A stretch of 64,000 nucleotides of DNA from Corynebacterium sp. (lineage in GTDB: Bacteria; Actinomycetota; Actinomycetes; Mycobacteriales; Mycobacteriaceae): contig NZ_JAUNLP010000005.1 of the NCBI RefSeq assembly GCF_030532195.1, forward strand, positions 124,001 to 188,000, read 5' to 3'. A model generated the notes under the pieces. The model searched no databases. It saw nothing but the letters and a program-made list of their open reading frames with translations, and was not told where the DNA came from. Positions 33,724 through 43,771 of this stretch are shown piece after piece (positions within the stretch are counted from its first letter, which is position 1; the number at the start of each line of letters is the position of its first letter). Position numbers and translations under genes: made by a program.

Positions 33724-36700
33724 TTACTCGTCCTTCACGATCATCTTCCCGGGCGAGTATAGACCCGAACGAGTGATGTCTTCGTAGTCAATCTCGGCGG
33801 TATCCGGCTTGACGCCGTCCTTGTTCGGGCGCGGCGAGAGCTTCTCAATGGAACCCCAGTCGCGGCGCCAATTGTTCTTCAGGTAGGTCGGCACAGCCGT
33901 AGCCTCGTTGACGGCATCGGAGAAGCCCAGCGGACCACCGGCATCCACAGACTGCCAGGTGTCGGCACCGACAACCTTCAGACCGCGATCCGGAGTGATG
34001 CGGTACTTCGGCAGCTCGGCAACGCCAGCGAAGTGATCGAACGGACGCTGGCACGGGAACTGGAAGGCAACCGGCCAGTCCGGCAACGTCGGGGTCTGCG
34101 AGTCGATGACGTCATTCATCGGCTTCAGCTCCGCCAGACGCGGCGGAGTCAGAGCCAGCCACTGATCCTCGGAGACATCATTGTCCTCAGCAACCAAGCG
34201 CACAGCGGTTGCCCCCTCTGGGATTTCCGCAGTGGGGAAGCGCAGGTTACGCCAGGTCGGAGCCGGTCCGATATCAATCGGCTCAGCCTCGCCCAGGACC
34301 TCGAAGCCATCCTCGTCGCCGCCCTCGCGGCCGTACTGCGCCACCAACTTGCGGCCCTTCTGAGCCACACCGTTGATGTCGTGGTGGAAGATACGACCAG
34401 CAGCCGAAACGATCAGCAGTGGATGATCCTCATCGACCTGCGGCAGATTGAACCAGGAAGTCTCCAGGTAGGCCGGGCGCTGAATGTCCTTGGAGTAGGA
34501 ACCGAGCACCGGCACCTTCTTCGGATCCAGGCCAAATGGCAGCTCGACCTGCGAGCCGTTGGCACCCTTGTCAGCGCGCTTGCCTCCCGAGGTACCGGAT
34601 GCGGAGCCGCCCTCAACGGTCGGTGCTTCCGCTGCCGGGTCGTCGCTGTTGGCGGTGCTTGCCTGGCTCTGGCTGGTATCCACAGCCTCGGCCTTCATAT
34701 TCGACGGAACTCCGTTCGGGTCGAAACCGCGAACCTTGTCAGTGCCCTTTAGAGACTTTTCGAACGGCGTGCCATCAACAGACTGCAGGAAGCCCTCGTT
34801 CGGGTCCGTTTCCATCAGCACGTCTTCGGCCAGGTTGCAGGTCTTGCCTGCCAGTGCGCGCACATTGCCCATGGACACGGAGTATGCCGGGTACTGCGAA
34901 ATGGCTGCCTTGCCCAGCGATGCCACCGAGAAAAACGCCACGAGCAGCGTAATCACAGCAATCGGCGAGGATGCGGCGGCATTGAGGCGACGCATGCGTT
35001 TCGACGGCTCCTGCGAGCTCGGCTTCGTACCAAACTCCTGGACAAAGTTCATGACAGCACCCGCTGCGAGCAGCAGCAGAGCCAGCACCAGCACAATGGT
35101 GCCCAGCTGGTGGCCACGGAACTGAATGGTCTTGTCGAACCATGGCACACCGTAGGACGAGACGTACCACCAACCGTTAATGCCCATTAGCGAGAACGCC
35201 AGGATGAAGACGAAACCACCGGCAAAGAGCAATTGGTTGCGCGGATTTCCAGCGACCCAATGACTAATTGCCATTGCTGCCAATGCCGCTAGTGCTGCGG
35301 CGATACCCGCGTAGACACCGAAGTGGTGAGTCCACTTCGTCGGGGTGAACGTCAGGAAGAACATCGTGCCGATGAACATAAACACCAGGCGTGCCGACGG
35401 GCCCGCCAGCGCACCCGGAACAGTGCGGTGACGCAGCAGTGCGGCAATGGTGAGAATCAGGCACGTCAGTGCAATCAGGACTGGGAAGCGGCGCGGGAAG
35501 GAACCGTCGACAGACGGCATCAGCAGCCAGTAGTAACGAGTGAACTCGTTGTACCACGGCTCGGACGGGCCAATGATGCTGCGTACGCGGATGGACTCGC
35601 GCACGGTGGCCAGAGTCTGGTCGCCGAAGACACCGACCAAAATGGCGGTACCGGCTGCCAGGAACGGAGCCACCTGCATCATTGGAGCCTTCCAACCACC
35701 GCCGAGAGCCTTGTGACGCTCAACGACGATGCGAATCAGCATTGGCAAACCAGCCAGGAGAGCGGCAACAGCCATCAGGCCGGTCGGACCAGAACCCAGC
35801 GACAGGGTGGCGACAATGACTGCAATTGCCGCCGGCAGCAGGCGTCGGGTCAAGATGGCACGTTCGATGAACACCCAGGTCAGCAGTGAGCCAAGTGCAA
35901 TGACCGGCTCTGGGCGCAGGCCGTTGTTGTACGGCAGCCAGAAGGCCAGCAGCACACCGGCCGCCGACCAGTAGGCCACGCGGCGCTGAGCAATCTTGTC
36001 ACCCAGACGCGGAATGACCATGCGGGAAATCAGGAACCACACCAGCAGCGCCGACAGCAGTGCCGGCAGGCGCATCCACACCGAGGCCGTCGAAACCTTG
36101 ACCATTGCGGCCAGCAGGTCGTAGTACGGGCTACCGAAAGGAGACTCCGGTGCGCCGAACCAGCGGTAGTAGTTCGCCATGTAGCCCGACTCGTCCGAGA
36201 CCCGAGCCATGGTGAAGATATAGCCATCATCAGAGGTGTTGGCACCGATGAAGTGCCACACCACCAGTACTGCGCCGACCAAGAAATCCAGCGGAGTCGG
36301 CTTGAAGGCACCCTTTGCAAGTAGCGGAGTACGAGCAGAACCATCGACCTTGTCGATGCGAGCCAGCGCGACGAGAGAGGCCAGCGTCAGAAGTAGGCCG
36401 AGGAACATGACAATGTACTTCACCACCGTCGGGTGTGAGGTGTAGCGGGAGTCAATGTTCATCTCAACATTGAGACCATCGGCCACCGCCTTCGCGGCGT
36501 CGCCGTCGGCAGGCAAATCTGTGTAGATGCCGGTGACCATCGGACGCACATCAGATGGTTCGGTGGTGGCAATCTTCTCTCCGTCGGCATCAACCGCGCC
36601 ATCGATCTTGGCGGTCGTCTCCGCGTCATTGGAGCGAATGGAAAGAGTCTTGTCCTTATTTGCTGCAAGCTCCTTCTTATCGAGGCTCAGCAGCACATTG

Positions 36701-37119
36701 TCGCGCAAAATGACATCGAGACCATCATCGGACGCGCGCACCATCAGACCACGTGTGGTCGGATTCTTTGCCTTTGGCGGGATAGTGGAAAGGAGCGTCG
36801 TCCGTTCCTTCGAAAGCTCATCGGTCAGCGACAATGGCAGGTCGACGCTTAAGTCGAGTGGTGCCTGTGCCATGAGTGGAGCATCGACGGAATTCAGTGT
36901 CCCGCGCTGCGGCCAGGACACGGACGACTGCGTATTCACCACCGGGAGGAACGGCGTGATGACAAAGCAGAGGAAGCCAACGATACCTGCGATAATCGCG
37001 GTCCAACGAGTCATCGTCGTGGGTGAAGGACCATCCATTGGAGGTCTCTCCACACGGTCGATGGTCACGTCGGGCGCATTATCGACGTTTCCTTTGATTT
37101 CTTGAGTTTCGGCAGTCAC
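33724..37119 (-). CDS. emb: Arabinosyltransferase (Emb, GT53), ethambutol target family
   Basis: A roughly 1131-residue polytopic GT-C enzyme that extends arabinan on the galactan using decaprenyl-phosphoryl-arabinose. A cytoplasmic N-terminus and first helix (WTAIIAGIVGFLCFVIT) precede a large extracytoplasmic loop; the catalytic loop NTSDDGYIFTMARV (Asp297-Asp298) and SGYMANYYRWFGAPESPFG follow, then about a dozen helices and a C-terminal carbohydrate-binding region (about 720-1131). Corynebacteria have one Emb instead of EmbA/B/C. The start is uncertain: GTG at 37119 is used, but a TTG at 37164 is also open and neither has a clear Shine-Dalgarno. It follows aftA. Confidence 0.93.
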   Translation of the reverse strand: MTAETQEIKGNVDNAPDVTIDRVERPPMDGPSPTTMTRWTAIIAGIVGFLCFVITPFLPVVNTQSSVSWPQRGTLNSVDAPLMAQAPLDLSVDLPLSLTDELSKERTTLLSTIPPKAKNPTTRGLMVRASDDGLDVILRDNVLLSLDKKELAANKDKTLSIRSNDAETTAKIDGAVDADGEKIATTEPSDVRPMVTGIYTDLPADGDAAKAVADGLNVEMNIDSRYTSHPTVVKYIVMFLGLLLTLASLVALARIDKVDGSARTPLLAKGAFKPTPLDFLVGAVLVVWHFIGANTSDDGYIFTMARVSDESGYMANYYRWFGAPESPFGSPYYDLLAAMVKVSTASVWMRLPALLSALLVWFLISRMVIPRLGDKIAQRRVAYWSAAGVLLAFWLPYNNGLRPEPVIALGSLLTWVFIERAILTRRLLPAAIAVIVATLSLGSGPTGLMAVAALLAGLPMLIRIVVERHKALGGGWKAPMMQVAPFLAAGTAILVGVFGDQTLATVRESIRVRSIIGPSEPWYNEFTRYYWLLMPSVDGSFPRRFPVLIALTCLILTIAALLRHRTVPGALAGPSARLVFMFIGTMFFLTFTPTKWTHHFGVYAGIAAALAALAAMAISHWVAGNPRNQLLFAGGFVFILAFSLMGINGWWYVSSYGVPWFDKTIQFRGHQLGTIVLVLALLLLAAGAVMNFVQEFGTKPSSQEPSKRMRRLNAAASSPIAVITLLVAFFSVASLGKAAISQYPAYSVSMGNVRALAGKTCNLAEDVLMETDPNEGFLQSVDGTPFEKSLKGTDKVRGFDPNGVPSNMKAEAVDTSQSQASTANSDDPAAEAPTVEGGSASGTSGGKRADKGANGSQVELPFGLDPKKVPVLGSYSKDIQRPAYLETSWFNLPQVDEDHPLLIVSAAGRIFHHDINGVAQKGRKLVAQYGREGGDEDGFEVLGEAEPIDIGPAPTWRNLRFPTAEIPEGATAVRLVAEDNDVSEDQWLALTPPRLAELKPMNDVIDSQTPTLPDWPVAFQFPCQRPFDHFAGVAELPKYRITPDRGLKVVGADTWQSVDAGGPLGFSDAVNEATAVPTYLKNNWRRDWGSIEKLSPRPNKDGVKPDTAEIDYEDITRSGLYSPGKMIVKDE

Positions 37120-37216
37120 AAGGAAAAATACTACGGTAAGAACATTTTTCGTTGGTGGCTGCAACGCGAAAGATTCCCACGAGTAACAGGAATCACTGAT
37201 TTTTTACGCAAAACTC

Positions 37217-37231
37217 CCACCGAAGGGGTGG
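37217..37231 (-). terminator. Weak hairpin between aftA and emb
   Basis: On the minus strand, CCACC / GGTGG with a 5-nt loop is followed by an interrupted T run (AGTTTTGCG then A-rich). It sits in the 163-bp spacer after aftA and may attenuate transcription into emb rather than fully terminate it. Confidence 0.35.
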
Positions 37232-37282
37232 CAGTGAGGGCGTCGAAGCCCTGCCGCGTTGGTTACCGTCGATTACCAAAGA

Positions 37283-39304
37283 CTACTGCCGAATCGCCAC
37301 TACAAACGGGCCGACCTGATGCATGTCCCAATGCTTCTCAAACGCAGAGCGGGCAAAATTCAGGCTCCGGAAGACCACATTCGGATTGTTCGGGTAAATA
37401 TCGTCTGCGATACCCAACGTCAGCGGTGCGGCGTCCTCACCTTCAGCCACTTTGGCGGTGCCACGCAGCACAATGGCATCCGGCCCGCGCCATGGTGTGG
37501 CATCCATAGCTGCCACTAGCTCATCGGGATCGCGAATTTCCGACCACTGCTCAAGCGCTTCATTGCGAAGGTCAAACTGTCCCAGTGGATTGGCGTAATG
37601 GCTGGTCAGAGCCTGGAATGCATACCACGGGTAGAGCGCCTGGAAGTTCTTCTCATCCGAGAGCACCACCGTCTGAGATGGTTCCAGCCCCGCATCGCGC
37701 AAAGTCTGATCAACCTGCCCATACCAGGATCCCGCGTTCGGCGGGAAGCGATCGGCGCGCTCACCATTGCCATCAGTATCGGTATGAGCAAGATCGATTG
37801 CACCATGCAGCTTGTTTGGAATCTGCTGCGCGTAGCCAATACCGGCCAGCAGCACGACCGCTGCCATAACGGCGGAGACGCGCCGGGCGATATGAGGTGG
37901 TGTCGCTTGTGGCCAGTACCGCTCGATGCCGTTGAGACGGGCATCGGCAAGCGCGACAACACCCGCGGCGAGCAGCATAAACGTAATCGGGGCAGTCAGG
38001 CGGAACCCCAGCAGCGTGCGACCGAGCAGCGTCGCCACCATCGACGCGACCACCCAGCCGTAGAGCACCAGCGTGCCGATACCCAGCGCACGTGCGTCCG
38101 GTTCCGTGGCGTGCACCAGCATGCGCACAACGCCGATAAAACACACCACGCCAATCACGCTGGCGGCAAACATCGGAAGCGGCAGCTGCGCGCCCTCCGG
38201 CGGCAGGTAATGCGTCGCGGTCGCGCCCGAGCGCGGCGCCCCCGTCACCACCGCCCACAGGTACGGTGCCCATACTGTCGCCGCAATAAGCATTGCGCCG
38301 ATACCCATGATCAGCAGGCGCACCACTGGAAGCCAGGAGCGTGATGACGTCCACGCGAACGCAGCCAATACGACAACAATCAGTGCCCCCAGCGCCGTGT
38401 GCAGGGTGTAGAAAGTGGCAGAAATACCCAGGTAGACAATCACGCCAACCATCGCCGACCATGCTCCCGACAGACCGCGGTAGGCCATCACGGTCATGGC
38501 GGGTAGCCCCATCGCCACAGCTGCGGCGTAGGGCTCATCGGCGACCGTGGCCAGGGAAACAGCGGTTGTGACCAGCGCAATTGCGGTGGCAACAGACAGG
38601 GAACCACTCAGGCGCTGCCACACCGGAACCAGCAGACAGCCGGCCGCGGCCAGCGTAATCAATGCCCACGGCTGGAAAACTTCCCACCCCGCAATACCGA
38701 GCAGATTCGCAAGCCTGCCGCCGAGGTAAAACCAACCGGCGGGGTAGAAGGAGGGGATGTCGATATACGACATGTCATGCAGGCCTCGCTCGGAGGCCAT
38801 CCGAGTCAAATACTCGGTACGAAACTCCTGGTCAACCGACAAACCGTCCAGCCACAGCTTGGTTGACCCCAGCGGCAGGCCGACCGCCGAAATCACCAAA
38901 ATCGCCGGCGACATGTAGGAAACAAGGTATGTCAGCACCGACAGCCACCGCGGGCGGTTGCCCTTGCCGCGCGTGGCGAAGTAGTACAGCAGTACCGTCG
39001 TCACCGCCAGCGTGACGACGATCATTGCGGTCGTCACCGCTCGGGTTAGCTGTGAGCCTCCGAATGCCGGAAGCGACAGCCGGTGGAAAATGAACCAGGC
39101 GGCAAGCGCGATAGCAGAGCCACCGAAAAGTGCTCCGACCAGTCCTAATAATGCAGCTTTGAAAGAGAGTTGGTCATCGTTGAAGATTTCATAGCGGTAT
39201 TCCTCGGAGAACCCGCTTGTGAAAAGCTCTGCGGACTCGTCGGTGCGCGGCGAAGCCTGTTGGACTTCGCCGGGAGCGGAGGTATCGGCCTGCTTGTCAA
39301 CCAT
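37283..39304 (-). CDS. aftA: Galactan 5-O-arabinofuranosyltransferase AftA (GT85)
   Basis: About 673 residues. A hydrophilic N-terminus is followed by some eleven to thirteen membrane segments and a C-terminal extracytoplasmic domain (from about residue 480; DRFPPNAGSWYGQVDQTLRDAG, HYANPLGQFDLRNEALEQW, NPNVVFRSLNFARSAFEKHW). This is the AftA architecture: it attaches the first arabinose residues to galactan from decaprenyl-phosphoryl-arabinose. The ATG at 39304 (MVDKQADT) is used; ATG 39310 and TTG 39367 are alternatives. It follows dprE2 and precedes emb, the same order as Rv3791-Rv3792-Rv3793. Confidence 0.9.
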   Translation of the reverse strand: MVDKQADTSAPGEVQQASPRTDESAELFTSGFSEEYRYEIFNDDQLSFKAALLGLVGALFGGSAIALAAWFIFHRLSLPAFGGSQLTRAVTTAMIVVTLAVTTVLLYYFATRGKGNRPRWLSVLTYLVSYMSPAILVISAVGLPLGSTKLWLDGLSVDQEFRTEYLTRMASERGLHDMSYIDIPSFYPAGWFYLGGRLANLLGIAGWEVFQPWALITLAAAGCLLVPVWQRLSGSLSVATAIALVTTAVSLATVADEPYAAAVAMGLPAMTVMAYRGLSGAWSAMVGVIVYLGISATFYTLHTALGALIVVVLAAFAWTSSRSWLPVVRLLIMGIGAMLIAATVWAPYLWAVVTGAPRSGATATHYLPPEGAQLPLPMFAASVIGVVCFIGVVRMLVHATEPDARALGIGTLVLYGWVVASMVATLLGRTLLGFRLTAPITFMLLAAGVVALADARLNGIERYWPQATPPHIARRVSAVMAAVVLLAGIGYAQQIPNKLHGAIDLAHTDTDGNGERADRFPPNAGSWYGQVDQTLRDAGLEPSQTVVLSDEKNFQALYPWYAFQALTSHYANPLGQFDLRNEALEQWSEIRDPDELVAAMDATPWRGPDAIVLRGTAKVAEGEDAAPLTLGIADDIYPNNPNVVFRSLNFARSAFEKHWDMHQVGPFVVAIRQ

Positions 39305-39388
39305 GCCCATAAGTTTTGCACAGGTGCCGGACTCGGACGAACGGCGGAGCGTGGCCGCACCAGCCAAAGGGCCTACAAGCCAACAGAC

Positions 39389-40150
39389 TTAGATCGGCAG
39401 CATCTTGAAGATCTTGCGCGGGATGTGCTTGAGCACAAGCATCACCAGCTGGAATGCCGGCGGAGCCCACACCAGGGTCTTGCCATTTTCGACGGCCTTC
39501 ACCGCGAGCTTGGCAACATCTTCCTTATTTACGGTCAGCGGAGCCTCGGCCACGTCTGCGGACATGCGGGTACGGACCTGACCAGGGCGGATAACCAAGG
39601 TCTTAACACCGTACTCCTCAAGGGCCTCGCCCAGGTTCAAGTAGAACCCATCCAGGCCAGCCTTGGTTGAACCGTAGACAAAGTTGGAGCGACGCACGCG
39701 CTCACCCGCAACGGAGGACATGGCAATGAACTGGCCGTGGCCCTGTTCCTTGAACTTCTGGCCAACTAGAACACCCATCGACACCGCACCGGTGTAGTTG
39801 ATGTTCGCAGCTTGGACAGCCTTGCGCTGGTTCTGCCAGAGCTCCTCGGCGTCGCCGAGCACGCCGAACGCGACGATGCAGATATCGACGTCGCCGTCGG
39901 CGAATGCCTTATCGACGACTGCCTGGTGGGAGTCGAAGTCGGTTGCGTCGAAGTCGATGGTGACAACCTCGGATGCGCCGGCGGCCTTCATCTTCTCAGC
40001 GGAGGCCTCGCGCAGCGGGTCGTTCGGGCGGGAAGCCAGGATGACCTTGGCCGGGCCCTTCTTCAGGAACTCAGCGGTGATGGCCAGGCCGATTTCACTG
40101 CTACCACCGAGCAACAGGATGGACTGGGCAGCGCCTACAGCATTAATCAT
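39389..40150 (-). CDS. dprE2: Decaprenylphosphoryl-2-keto-ribose reductase
   Basis: A 253-residue short-chain dehydrogenase with cofactor motif [13 protein letters not shown], the catalytic serine in [16 protein letters not shown] active site and a hydrophobic C-terminal amphipathic end ([13 protein letters not shown]) that could contact membrane. It reduces the 2-keto intermediate made by DprE1, giving decaprenyl-phosphoryl-arabinose, the only arabinose donor for the cell wall. It lies 25 nt after dprE1. Confidence 0.93.
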   Translation of the reverse strand: MINAVGAAQSILLLGGSSEIGLAITAEFLKKGPAKVILASRPNDPLREASAEKMKAAGASEVVTIDFDATDFDSHQAVVDKAFADGDVDICIVAFGVLGDAEELWQNQRKAVQAANINYTGAVSMGVLVGQKFKEQGHGQFIAMSSVAGERVRRSNFVYGSTKAGLDGFYLNLGEALEEYGVKTLVIRPGQVRTRMSADVAEAPLTVNKEDVAKLAVKAVENGKTLVWAPPAFQLVMLVLKHIPRKIFKMLPI

Positions 40151-40175
40151 GGGGTGCTAAATCCTCTCAGTTCTA

Positions 40176-41648
40176 TTAGTGCAGTTCCAGGCGACGCGAC
40201 ATGTCAGAGGCGAAGACACCGTACGGGTCGATAGCGTTGCGGGTGTCCAGCCAGTTCTGCATCTCGGGGTACATCTGGTGGAAGTGCTCGGCGGACGTGC
40301 GCGATTCCTTGGCCAGGTAGAGACGGCCGCCGAACTCCATGACGCGGCGGTCCAGGTCATCGAGGAATTCACCCAGGCCCGGCTTGATGGGAAAGTCGAC
40401 GCAGACGTTCCAACCCGGCATCGGGTAGGACAGCGGAGCGCGGTTGCCCTCACCGAAGAGCTTGAAGACGTTCAGCGCCGAGTAGTGGCCGGAGCGCTGG
40501 ATATCGCGGACGATCTCCTTAAACGGCTCGACGGCCTCGCGCGGAACGACGAACTGGTACTGCAGGAAGCCCTTGGAGCCATAGCCGCGGTTCCATTCAC
40601 CAATGAGGTCCAGCGGCTGATAGAACTGCGTGAGGTTCTGCACCTGGTTGCGGTAGGTGCCGGACTTCAGCCACCACAGCTGACCAATGGTCATCATGGT
40701 CAGCTTGTTCATGGTGAACGACGGGAAGATATCCGGCACGGTCATCAGCTGCGGAGCGTTGAACTTCAGCGGGTTCTTCGCCAGCTTCGGTGCGTATTCC
40801 TCCAGCTGAGCCAGAGTGGCCAGCGAACCGCGGGAGATAGCCGCACGGCCCAGCTTCGGCTCCGGCGAGATGGCATCGAACCATGCGGAGGAGTAGGTGA
40901 AGTTCTCCTCCGAGCCGTCGGAGTGGAACGCGATGGTCTCATCCAGGTTCTGAGTCAGGTCACCATCAGCGATGAAGTACGCGGTCTCGGTCTTAGTCAT
41001 CTCAATGCGAGCGCGCAGGATGATACCGGTCAGGCCCATACCACCGACGGTTGCCCAAAACAGCGTGCCATCTGGGTCATCAGCCGAGCCCTCCGGCTCG
41101 AGGTGCAGGATACGACCGTCTGCGACCAGCAGTTCCATCGACAGCACGTGGTTGCCGAAAGAGCCTGCGGAGTGGTGGTTCTTACCGTGAATATCCGGAC
41201 CAATGGCACCACCGATTGTGACCTGGCGAGTACCTGGCAGCACTGGCACCCACAGGCCATAGGGCAGTGCGGCCTTCATCAGCTGATCCAGTGTGACGCC
41301 GGCGTCGACATCAACAATTCCCGACTCCTGATCAATGGAGTGGATCTGGTTGAGCTGCTGCATGTCAACGACCAGACCACCCGAGTTCTGGGCGGGGTCG
41401 CCGTAGGAGCGGCCCATACCGCGGGCGATAACACCGCGACGCAGGTGGGCAGGCTTATCCGAGTTCTGGTCGGCGACAGCCTTGACGGCGTTGACAATTT
41501 CATCCAAGTCCGGCGTCGACAGCACCTGGGACTTAGCGGGGGCGGTACGACCCCAACCGGTTAGGGTCCTGGCTTCTGTGTTTACGGCTCCGTAGGCACC
41601 GTTCGAAGCATCGGTGCTGGACTTGCCGTTAGTGTTAGTGGACATCAA
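40176..41648 (-). CDS. dprE1: Decaprenylphosphoryl-beta-D-ribose 2-oxidase
   Basis: A 490-residue FAD-dependent oxidase (VAO fold) with [16 protein letters not shown] and [21 protein letters not shown] for FAD binding and a C-terminal substrate domain containing [12 protein letters not shown]. Cys416 lies 74 residues from the C-terminus, the same distance as Cys387 of the 461-residue M. tuberculosis enzyme, the residue modified by benzothiazinones. The N-terminal 30 residues (Asn/Thr/Ser-rich) are longer than in the mycobacterial protein. First gene of dprE1-dprE2-aftA-emb on the minus strand. Confidence 0.94.
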   Translation of the reverse strand: MMSTNTNGKSSTDASNGAYGAVNTEARTLTGWGRTAPAKSQVLSTPDLDEIVNAVKAVADQNSDKPAHLRRGVIARGMGRSYGDPAQNSGGLVVDMQQLNQIHSIDQESGIVDVDAGVTLDQLMKAALPYGLWVPVLPGTRQVTIGGAIGPDIHGKNHHSAGSFGNHVLSMELLVADGRILHLEPEGSADDPDGTLFWATVGGMGLTGIILRARIEMTKTETAYFIADGDLTQNLDETIAFHSDGSEENFTYSSAWFDAISPEPKLGRAAISRGSLATLAQLEEYAPKLAKNPLKFNAPQLMTVPDIFPSFTMNKLTMMTIGQLWWLKSGTYRNQVQNLTQFYQPLDLIGEWNRGYGSKGFLQYQFVVPREAVEPFKEIVRDIQRSGHYSALNVFKLFGEGNRAPLSYPMPGWNVCVDFPIKPGLGEFLDDLDRRVMEFGGRLYLAKESRTSAEHFHQMYPEMQNWLDTRNAIDPYGVFASDMSRRLELH

Positions 41649-41759
41649 GGCTAGGCTACCCCTTTGAAGCCACCGCGTCGCCTGTGACGCTCCGAGGTGT
41701 TGGTCACGCTTTGAGGCCGTGCACGGGCCGTCGTAAAGCGAACGTGAAGTGCGAAAAAG

Positions 41760-41987
41760 CTACAGATCCATAATTTGGCGGATCTCGTCGGGCAGCATTT
41801 CCTGTGAGGTAATCTGCGGGCCGTCGTAGGCCTCGAGGGCGCGGTAGACCTTGGCGCGCTCCATGCTGTCGAGAATGGGCAGCTCCTGCGCAAACAGCAT
41901 GACCATCTGGTTCGACAGCGGAGTGTTGGTGTACTCGGCCGCCATGTTGATCTCTTCGCGCGGCTTCTTCTTCAAAAAGTCGAACAT
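41760..41987 (-). CDS. Small conserved-looking hypothetical protein
   Basis: 75 residues beginning MFDFLKKKPREE; acidic and amphipathic with no membrane segment (NQMVMLFAQELPILDSMERAKVYRALEAY). Function unknown. The ATG at 41987 was chosen because the upstream codons overlap the divergent neighbour and change composition. It lies 111 nt upstream of dprE1 in the same direction. A 16-base sequence GGGCCGTCGTAAAGCG follows its 3' end (41725-41740) and also follows the MBL-fold gene (9666-9681). Confidence 0.6.
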   Translation of the reverse strand: MFDFLKKKPREEINMAAEYTNTPLSNQMVMLFAQELPILDSMERAKVYRALEAYDGPQITSQEMLPDEIRQIMDL

Positions 41988-42039
41988 GCGCCTAAGGCTA
42001 CCCCGGTTCGAATCCGCCACTCGCGATACCATCAACCTC

Positions 42040-42636
42040 ATGACCCAGCACTTGGATGTCCCGCAGACCCTGGCCGTGTGCAGCGCCACCTCGCCAGTGG
42101 TGATTTGGCGCGTGGAACTCTCGCCGTCGTTTTCCGGCGAGCGTCTTTCTGGCGCGTGGTTCGTCGATCCGCTTGGCGACGAAGCCTTGGAGAAAACCAC
42201 CAACCTCCTTACCGGTGCCTTTGTTGCGACTGTCGCAGACGCCGACGCCGGCGAAGATGCTCAGCCCACAGAAGAAGGCCGCGACCTGCTGCAACGCGCG
42301 ATCTCGGGCGTCGGCGCGCCCACTGTGGATCTGGCGGCCTCGGTGAAGGCCATCCGCTCGCACATTGCGGAGCTGCGTCAGGCTGCTAAAGATGAAAAGG
42401 CCAAGCCGGGCAAGGGCAATTTGACGGAGCCGCGGTTTCCCAAGGTCAGCGACGTGGAGGTTATTGACTTCCCGCATGTCGGCGAGAAGGTCGCGGGTCC
42501 GGTGCTGGGACTTGCTCGCGGTGTGGAAACACTGGTGGCACAGTGGGGCGCGGTGGAATCGCAGCGCCTGCGGCGCAAGTATTTGGCGGAGCCGTGGGGC
42601 AGTGAGCCGCGTCAGCTACCGCTGGTGACCAAGTAA
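42040..42636 (+). CDS. Hypothetical protein, corynebacterial cell-wall locus
   Basis: 198 residues starting MTQHLDVPQTLAVCSATSPVVIWRVEL. No membrane segment or signal; acidic in the middle, basic near the C-terminus (ESQRLRRKYLAEPWGSEP). No domain recognised. It is transcribed divergently from the small gene at 41760-41987 with 52 nt between the start codons, and precedes another unknown gene. The consistent codon use and position between dprE1 and gtrA indicate a real gene. Confidence 0.6.
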   Translation: MTQHLDVPQTLAVCSATSPVVIWRVELSPSFSGERLSGAWFVDPLGDEALEKTTNLLTGAFVATVADADAGEDAQPTEEGRDLLQRAISGVGAPTVDLAASVKAIRSHIAELRQAAKDEKAKPGKGNLTEPRFPKVSDVEVIDFPHVGEKVAGPVLGLARGVETLVAQWGAVESQRLRRKYLAEPWGSEPRQLPLVTK

Positions 42637-42704
42637 AAGTCCGCGCATTGTAGCCACTTTTTGCCAATCCGCCCACCTTGTTTTTCCTGCGTACCCTTTA
42701 AGGC

Positions 42705-43706
42705 ATGGCAGCAAAGACCGATAATGTCGTCGCCTTTCCGGGCGTGCGCGTGGCCGCTGAGCCGGCCACGCTCATTATCGGTGCCTCATTGGAGGAAGAA
42801 CCCACCAGCGTCCACCGCGTATTCGGTGTCAATGACCAGCTGGATTTAAGGCAACTGTCGCATCTGCTCGCGGTTATTTTTGGGTGGGGCGAGGAACGTG
42901 TGCCGACGAAGTTTCAGCTGCCCGGCTCCGAAGTGGAGGCGGCAGCGCAGTTTGATGCCAATAAACCGAGTGCCATCGATGTCGAGACTTTTGCTGACAC
43001 CGCCGTTGATGTTCCCCAGTCCACCAAAATTGCTGAGGTCCTCCAGGACCCCGGCGACATTCTCATTTGGCAGTGGGGCCTGTGGAAACACGTTCTGCAA
43101 GTCCGCGAGGCCTTTGCTCGTGACGAGGCCACACCGGATGCCCTGTGCATTGGCGGCTCCGGCACGATTCATGCCCTCGGGGACACGGAGGCTCCGGAAA
43201 GCGTGGACATTGCCGCTATCAATCGGGAGCTAACCGGCCGGGACTCGATTCAAAACACACTGTCGACTACCAGAGCAGATGTGGTGGACATTATTGAGCG
43301 CTCCGGGGTGTTTGAATTCGTGCCACTGCTACAGGCTCTGGACCTGCAGAAGTCGGAACCAACCACGCTTGCTTTGACCGACCGGGAAGCACAGGGCGTC
43401 GTCAAGCGATTGCGCGCACTGCCTATGGAGGGCGCCGAGGAAGACCCCGCCGGGCACGATGCGGCGTTGGTGGAGCTTTTGTGTTTGGCGGCGTTGACCT
43501 CGGATGAGTTGCGCCATGATGTCGCCGAGCACGTGATGGAGCGGCTCGGGTGGCAGGCCGATGACGGCACGCCGTTGACCGGTGAGGATATTGAGGAGCT
43601 GGCATCGGCTAGCTGGGCGGAAATGTGTGCGCTGGGGCTGGCCGGTGACGACGCGCTCTCGCCGGTGGAACGCCTGGATCTGCTGCGGGAGGCGCTGCGC
43701 CGGTAG
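42705..43706 (+). CDS. Hypothetical protein, possibly related to pRiA4b ORF-3-like proteins
   Basis: 333 residues. The N-terminal half (SVHRVFGVNDQLDLRQLSHL, VIFGWGEERVPTKFQLPG, and later ILIWQWGLWKHVLQVREAF) loosely follows the pattern of pRiA4b ORF-3-like domains (a small beta-strand/helix followed by GW and a D-x-W-H strand). The C-terminal 120 residues are acidic and helical with RLRALPMEG and LTSDELRHDVAEHVMERLGW. No signal peptide or helix spans. Function unknown; the relation is suggestive only. Confidence 0.55.
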   Translation: MAAKTDNVVAFPGVRVAAEPATLIIGASLEEEPTSVHRVFGVNDQLDLRQLSHLLAVIFGWGEERVPTKFQLPGSEVEAAAQFDANKPSAIDVETFADTAVDVPQSTKIAEVLQDPGDILIWQWGLWKHVLQVREAFARDEATPDALCIGGSGTIHALGDTEAPESVDIAAINRELTGRDSIQNTLSTTRADVVDIIERSGVFEFVPLLQALDLQKSEPTTLALTDREAQGVVKRLRALPMEGAEEDPAGHDAALVELLCLAALTSDELRHDVAEHVMERLGWQADDGTPLTGEDIEELASASWAEMCALGLAGDDALSPVERLDLLREALRR

Positions 43707-43771
43707 TTGGTAGCCGGTAGTCGGTGCGGGGCTTATGTTGTTGCCTTGCCTGTGTCCTAGAATTTCAAGGC

